Assembly (NCBI GenBank): GCA_961205875.1
Contig: OY540810.1
Span: forward strand, 36,394,001 to 36,458,000
From: Sialis fuliginosa
Taxonomy: Eukaryota > Arthropoda > Insecta > Megaloptera > Sialidae
Direction: 5' to 3'
Length of the DNA stretch: 64,000 nucleotides
Positions within the stretch are counted from its first letter, which is position 1, and each line of letters opens with the position of its first letter. The notes below the pieces were generated by a model. It saw only the letters and a list, made by a program, of their open reading frames with translations, searched no databases and was not told where the DNA came from. Both the position numbers and the translations under genes were made by a program. Shown here one piece after another: positions 58,851 to 64,000 of this stretch.

Positions 58851-60600
58851 TATTTTGGTACATGATAATTTTTTATTAGTGTTTGAGCACAAGACAAATT
58901 CTAACTAATACAAAAAATATATGACTATTTATATAGTAAAAAAATTAATAATTTTTTTTATTCATTTTCAGATGAAACAACGAAATCGACTAGGTGAAAA
59001 CATTTTTGTTAATTCGGTAAGTAATATGGTATATTTACAATAAATATTTTCATAATATAGTATAAATATTTTCCATAAAATACGTTTATATAAAAAATTA
59101 AAGTACTTATACAAAAAAGTGACGTCTTTATTAATTGCATTTATGTTAATAAATCGTAATAAAGTTTAAATAAGATTATTTATGCTACACTTATTATCAA
59201 CTTCACAGGAGTGAAGTTGACTGAAATATTTATTATTCAATTTGAAATCAATCTTATTTGTTAGCGTGACGTAGATTGATCAATTTTAAATGCTTAATAA
59301 TGAATGAGCTTTCTATCAAGTTGAGGAACAAACGTTGAACAAACTCTTAAACCAAGCACAAACTTTTTATCGCAACTTTTCAATTCAAAGTGAAGGATTC
59401 AATGGGTTTTTTCTGTAGTCATCCGTAAGATAAATTTGGGAATTATTTATTTATTTCTGTGTTATACATTTCGCTATAATTTATTTAAAAAGTTTATAAT
59501 AGATATTAAATAAATTTTGTGTGTTGTTGAAAGTGCTTGTAAAGTTTTCTTGTTGTTATTTGAGTTGTGTTTTGTAACTGGATGAAATTTTAAATTGTTC
59601 TTCTTTGAAGTAATGTATTTACGAAAATATTTAATTTGTTGTTTTGGTTTGAAAAGTTTAAGAGAAAGAATTTGAATTATTTCTTTTTAACATTTACAAT
59701 ATACAGTTGACCTTTAAAAAAACATATTACGAATATTTCATAAGGTCGAATTATTGATTTAAAAGTATCTTTTGTCGAAGTATTAATAAAAAGTATATTT
59801 CTTGTTGTTATTTAATTCTAATACTGTTTATAAACAAATGAAAAATTACTAATTCTTCGCAATAGCCTATCAAAGTTTTGATATAAAATGAAATCTACGT
59901 TCTTAAAGATACATAAATAATCATAGTTTTTATGGCACTCATTATTTTTGGTCTACAATTAGCGACAAAAACATACAAAACAAATTCTCGCAATTTTCAA
60001 ATAATCTCGCATAACGATAATGTTGTGAATTACTTGTTGAATTTAAGGATATTAGAATTAACAACGAGCACGCGAATGAATTCTTATTTTACACACAGGT
60101 AAGTTAAACACTTACATAACAGGTTTGATATACACAAACACATAACACTTTCAACTGAAGGCATTATCGTAAACGCGGCAAACAGCCTGCTCTGATGATA
60201 GTTACAGCGGAAAACGACGCCCGCCTCTGGCGACGCGATCTTGTACCATTCAAATCAGTGGCGTTACAAATATGGCGAGTTCTATCAATAAGTTTATACA
60301 TTATAATCGATAATAATATACAAATCTGTACAATGTAAATTCTTAAAGTTTTTAAAGTCTTCTATGTGTCCTTTTACAGGCAATATTAAGAAGAATTTTG
60401 TCTGTATATCTGGGAAAACACTGAACTGATTTTTATAAGATTTTCACTCCTAGAAAGCCTTAGGTTTTATAATTAGTTTAAGCTCTATGATAATTGATTT
60501 ACGACGAGACCGTATTAAAAATAGCATGGCTTGGCCATAAAATGTACACTCCTTAAACTTTTTTTTTTAACTATCAGACTAACTAATATATCTCGATCAT
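58851..60600. other. AT-rich non-coding stretch
   Basis: No exon supported. A small GC-richer patch at 60175-60265 (cggaaaacgacgcccgcctc) may be regulatory. Confidence 0.45.
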
Positions 60601-60639
60601 TTTTTTCAGAAATATCGTTTTTCTTTTAAATAAACTGAA

Positions 60640-61010
60640 CATTTCCTTATTTCTAGTAATCCTATCTGGCTGAGTTTAAATAGGGTTCTATTCTGATAAT
60701 AGATGAAGTTAATTCAATAGGATTTCTGTTAATTCATTACCTTTTGCGAACTGTAGCGTGTTGCCGTCACTTAAAAATTTTAATTTCTCGACAAATTGAA
60801 CTTTGTTTATATATTTATAACAGAGAATTAAAACCAATTGATATTAAACTAAGAAAATATGAAGACTGTAATTTTCTCTTTCAGAAAATGTGAACTTTTA
60901 AGTGGGTTAATAAAGAAATTTAAGATATAATATTCATTTTATCAATGTACATACGCAATTTTTTTTAGAACGAGAATAGAACACATTTCCCAAGCATAGC
61001 TTGCTTGGTG
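60640..61010 (+). repeat. Interspersed repeat, copy 2 of a pair
   Basis: Direct match to 57690-58060 (gctgagtttaaatagggttc, gttgccgtcacttaaaaatt, ttttaagtgggtta), differing by substitutions and small indels. Confidence 0.75.
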
Positions 61011-61789
61011 TATCGTTGCATGCAACGCGAATTTCGTTGCCGTTTGATTACTAATATTTCACCCTGAACGCACTTAAAGAAGTATAACTTCAAATAGTCT
61101 TGTATTGGTTACTGACGTTTATTTTCTATTGATTTCATTTTTTTAATAAATCTTTATTCAATTACTAATAAATACTTATAAAAGTATTAAAACAGTAAGT
61201 ACTTTTTTGTAGATAAAATAAAACAACTAAAACAATTCAGAAATGTACTCACTGGAAAGTTCACGTCTATATGTAGTTTGCTCGAAAATTGAACAAAACT
61301 TTTCCTTCCCAAGAAACCTGAGAATAACACCCAAAAGATTAATTTTTCGCAGTTTCGCGCTAGCAATACTCTTGTACACAACATGATTGTTACGCACCTG
61401 ATATGGATTCTCTCATCATCCTATGTGCATAATCGTAATTTAGGTGCTAAAACAATTTACTCTAGGTGTAAGAAAGAGACTCGGGCGGTTGGTAGGCGTG
61501 CTGGAACAAACTAAAAGCAAGCTCTTAGGGATGCTAAAAATAAATTGTTTAGATGTTTGTGGTTTGTGCGTTTTTATGCAGAAAGCTGATCGCTTGTTTA
61601 AATATTTATTTACGTTTTTATCGGAAAAGCGTGTTTAGGTATTAGGTTCACTTTGAAAGTTTTTTCGAAGCTTTTCTGATGAATTTATTATTACGTTAGT
61701 GGTTTTTTATACAAAGGTTGAGAATTGTTTTGGAACGTGGTACTTATATTTAAACACCTGTATTTTATTCAGTCTGTTCTTTTGTAAAT
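61011..61789. other. Non-coding stretch
   Basis: No exon or repeat ends supported. Confidence 0.5.
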
Positions 61790-62130
61790 TTAGTATCTAT
61801 TCATTTATCAAAATGGCTAACTTAATCCTAGTTTTTAAAAACTAGGATGTCATAATGAAATAAGATTATAAATTCTATTCATCTTGGTGTTCAGTAACTA
61901 AAAGGTTGTGACATATAGTCGAACGAATATACCTACAGACAGACGGACATACACACAAACATACAGACAGACAGATAGACAGACGGGCGGATGAACATTT
62001 TCATTTATCAAAATGGCTAACTTCGTTATCCTAGTTGTTAAAAACTAAGATTTCATAATGAAATAAAGTTTTGGTAAACATGTTTCTCGTAAGTTGTAAA
62101 TTCTTTTCATCTTGGTTTCGGTTTCGTAAA
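61790..62130 (+). repeat. Direct duplication around a GACA run
   Basis: catttatcaaaatggctaac...tcctagtt...aaaaacta...cataatgaaataa occurs at 61800 and again at 62003, with ttcatcttggt after each. Between them is a cagacagacgg/acagacagacag run (61935-61990). Confidence 0.75.
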
Positions 62131-62983
62131 CAAGGTGTAAACGAGAAAAGGCTCGTCTCGACGTGAAACTATAAAAATACTAATACAGTAACACCTCGTA
62201 ATAATGGCTACTACTCGCTTAACGGTGTTTCACAATAACGTCTGCGATATATTTTTATTTCTTTTTCGGTTGTAAATCATGTATTTTACGTACTAAATAT
62301 ATATTTAAAGGTAAACATTGTGTAAATTTCCATTTCTATCATTGTTTTATAGTTAGTGTTATTGCATACTTAATATATATTAGTACATAGTAGGTAGTTT
62401 TGCTTAGAGGCACTCGCGAGGCACACAAAAAGCCTTAATTCATTTATACCGGCGTTTTTCACTTAACGGCAACGGTCCGGTCCCAATTATTTTACAAAAT
62501 TTTTGAGTTATGAAAAAATATCAATCATGAATTCATTTATTGTAAAGCAATTTTTCCCCATAAAAAAATATTGGTATCTAAAAAATTAATAAACTTTAGT
62601 AATAAAATACCTTTATTCCTGTATGAAAATTAAAAAATCGACAGAATATCGACTGCAAACATATTAATAAATGTCAAACAACACAAGAAAAACTGTTTCC
62701 TATTGTGAGATCAGTAGAACAAAATAAATAATTTTTTTAACTGTATGAATACCATTTTAGTTAAATCATAAGACCATATTAGAATATATGACTCAAGTTA
62801 ACATATACAAAACTACATAAGAACAATACATTGCTTGAATGATATTAACCTTTAAAAATAAGGCTTATTAACTTATTCAGAAAATAAAACAAGAATGCAA
62901 ACAAAAGTGTAGGACAAATTACCTTTTGTTTTATTAATGGCAATTTATTATTATCGTTAGCCGCAACAGTTATTTAGAAATAA
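62131..62983. other. AT-rich non-coding stretch
   Basis: cagtaacacctcgtaataat at 62184 resembles a pogo/Tigger-type terminus, but no partner end was found. Nothing else supported. Confidence 0.4.
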
Positions 62984-63430
62984 ATGTCCGGTATTACTTA
63001 TATGACAGTTCTTTTTGAGTTTTTGACAGATAGTTGCACGCGCAATAAGTTGGTTGTTACCATAAACATAGAGCATGGACCGCGCATCTGACTCGAAAGA
63101 GAGCCTTATCAAAAGAAAGAGATAGAAAATGGTTTGGGATATACTTGTTAAACAGGAGTAATTATTTCATTCTACTTAGAAAAAGAGATAGGTATAAATA
63201 ACCCAAACGCCACCGCCTCTCTTTCTGTTTTGAAGAAATGTTACATCATTATGTTAATACAGTCCATGCTCTATGTCTATGGTTGTTACCATTTTTACTT
63301 ACTGTACATTCAACTATCTGTCAAAAACTTCAAGAGAACTGTCATATAAGTTTGATATCCCGTTTGAAAGTGTTTACAAGCTTGCAAATATTTGTTTGCT
63401 ATATAGTATATAGGCAGTAATACCGGACAT
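62984..63430. mobile_element. ATGTCCGGTATTA-family TIR element, copy 2 (interrupted)
   Basis: Ends atgtccggtattac and gtaataccggacat. Subterminal inverted matches include atatgacagttct and agaactgtcatat, and tttttgacagatagttg with caactatctgtcaaaaa. The middle is interrupted by a second MITE (63060-63282). Without it the element would be about 220 bp. Confidence 0.8.
63060..63282 (+). mobile_element. MITE nested inside the TIR element
   Basis: Termini ccataaacatagagcatgg and ccatgctctatgtctatgg are inverted repeats with one mismatch. The direct words ggttgttaccat at 63052-63063 and 63281-63292 flank it, so the target duplication lies within ttgtta or slightly more. A truncated relative sits at 15821-16000. 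Confidence 0.8.
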
Positions 63431-63680
63431 TAATGATGCTAATTGATTATAGATATATTTTTTGTAGGCCTTTTTTGCGCAAAATATTATAAAACTTAAA
63501 AAATCCGAATTTTAAAGTTAAATTCGTACACCTCAAACGGGTACTTGTCGATTGGTATAATACTAATAAAATTGAAATATAAGTTTTATTGGTTAATAGT
63601 TCGATGTCCAAATTCATTTATAAATTACAGGTACACTAAAGATTTCTACACCAACAAAAAATACACTAATAGATAAATAA

Positions 63681-64000
63681 AACACCAGTAATGGCTATTT
63701 TTAAATTAAATGTACTGAATTAGAAATATTTGTTGATATTTGAATACTACCATTTCTGAATATTAATCTATATACATTTAATTGTTTTACAGCGTGATTT
63801 GATGATAATCGGCCAATAGGTGTCAAAATGGTAAACATTTAAACTAATTATTAGTTTAATGTATTTATTAATTATTATACTATCATAGCAACTGCTTTAC
63901 ATTGTTTCAAATTTGATGATCCTTTCTTATATATCTTTTGTGTTGTAGTACTTATCATTAGCAAGTGTTCATCACTGCGTGCTCATTACTGGTTTTACTT
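63681..64000 (+). mobile_element. AAGGTA-family TIR element, copy 4 (cut by the window end)
   Basis: Starts abruptly at aacaccagtaatggctattt, having lost the first ~20 bases of the family start, and continues through cagcgtgatttgatgataat and tagcaactgctttacattgt to the window edge. Confidence 0.7.

Noticed and set aside
62184-62240. pogo/Tigger-type transposon end
   Set aside because: Only one terminus-like sequence found; no inverted partner or TA duplication within several hundred bases.

Overview
The window looks like insect nuclear DNA, roughly 70% A+T by eye. Genes have short GT-AG introns, and the non-coding part is crowded with small DNA transposons and Helitron-like copies whose ends (start TC, finish CTAG before T, with a text resembling 'gaaccgatcttgatgaaatttggcag') are of a kind common in moths and butterflies. 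Lepidoptera is therefore my best guess, but it rests on repeat style only; other AT-rich insects are possible.

Layout. (1) 1-3044 is AT-rich and non-coding, with a Helitron-like 3' end and a hAT-type element. (2) 3045-10155 is a compact three-gene cluster that I could splice completely with consistent reading frames: TMEM120 on the minus strand (7 exons, 360 aa); PRORP, the mitochondrial RNase P nuclease, on the plus strand (8 exons, 538 aa), divergent from TMEM120 across 378 bp; and an unrecognised 251-aa acidic/basic protein starting 137 bp after PRORP. (3) 10156-64000 has no recognisable host coding exon. A possible leader exon ending ATG|GTAAGG at 10483 raises the possibility that much of it is a giant first intron. 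It holds MITEs and foldback elements, several GC-richer islands without obvious repeat character that could be regulatory DNA, and one remarkable composite insertion.

The main discovery candidate is at 23412-30090. Two nearly identical hAT-derived elements (A1 23420-24110, A2 29389-30082) in the same orientation bracket a 5.28-kb segment X that contains 23 tandem copies of a 184-bp satellite. The 8-bp target duplications are crossed: the outer flanks of the pair share gattcact, and the two inner flanks share gtaaaaaa. A related repeat at about 18990-19600 shows the unoccupied gattcact site. This is what integration of an extrachromosomal circle (X carrying its own hAT copy) by recombination into a resident hAT copy would leave, or what mobilisation of a tandem A-X-A unit as one macrotransposon would leave. 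The satellite array is itself bounded by a 17-bp inverted repeat and shows a four-unit higher-order period.

Other structured elements include a 2.1-kb foldback (20581-22726), a 1.6-kb foldback (13549-15158), two nested MITE-in-MITE insertions (43411-44006 and 62984-63430), piggyBac-like MITEs with TTAA ends, and a four-copy family with termini AAGGTARWGGCACCAGT. Nothing suggests the three genes share a pathway; their proximity is probably only compact gene packing with shared promoter space.
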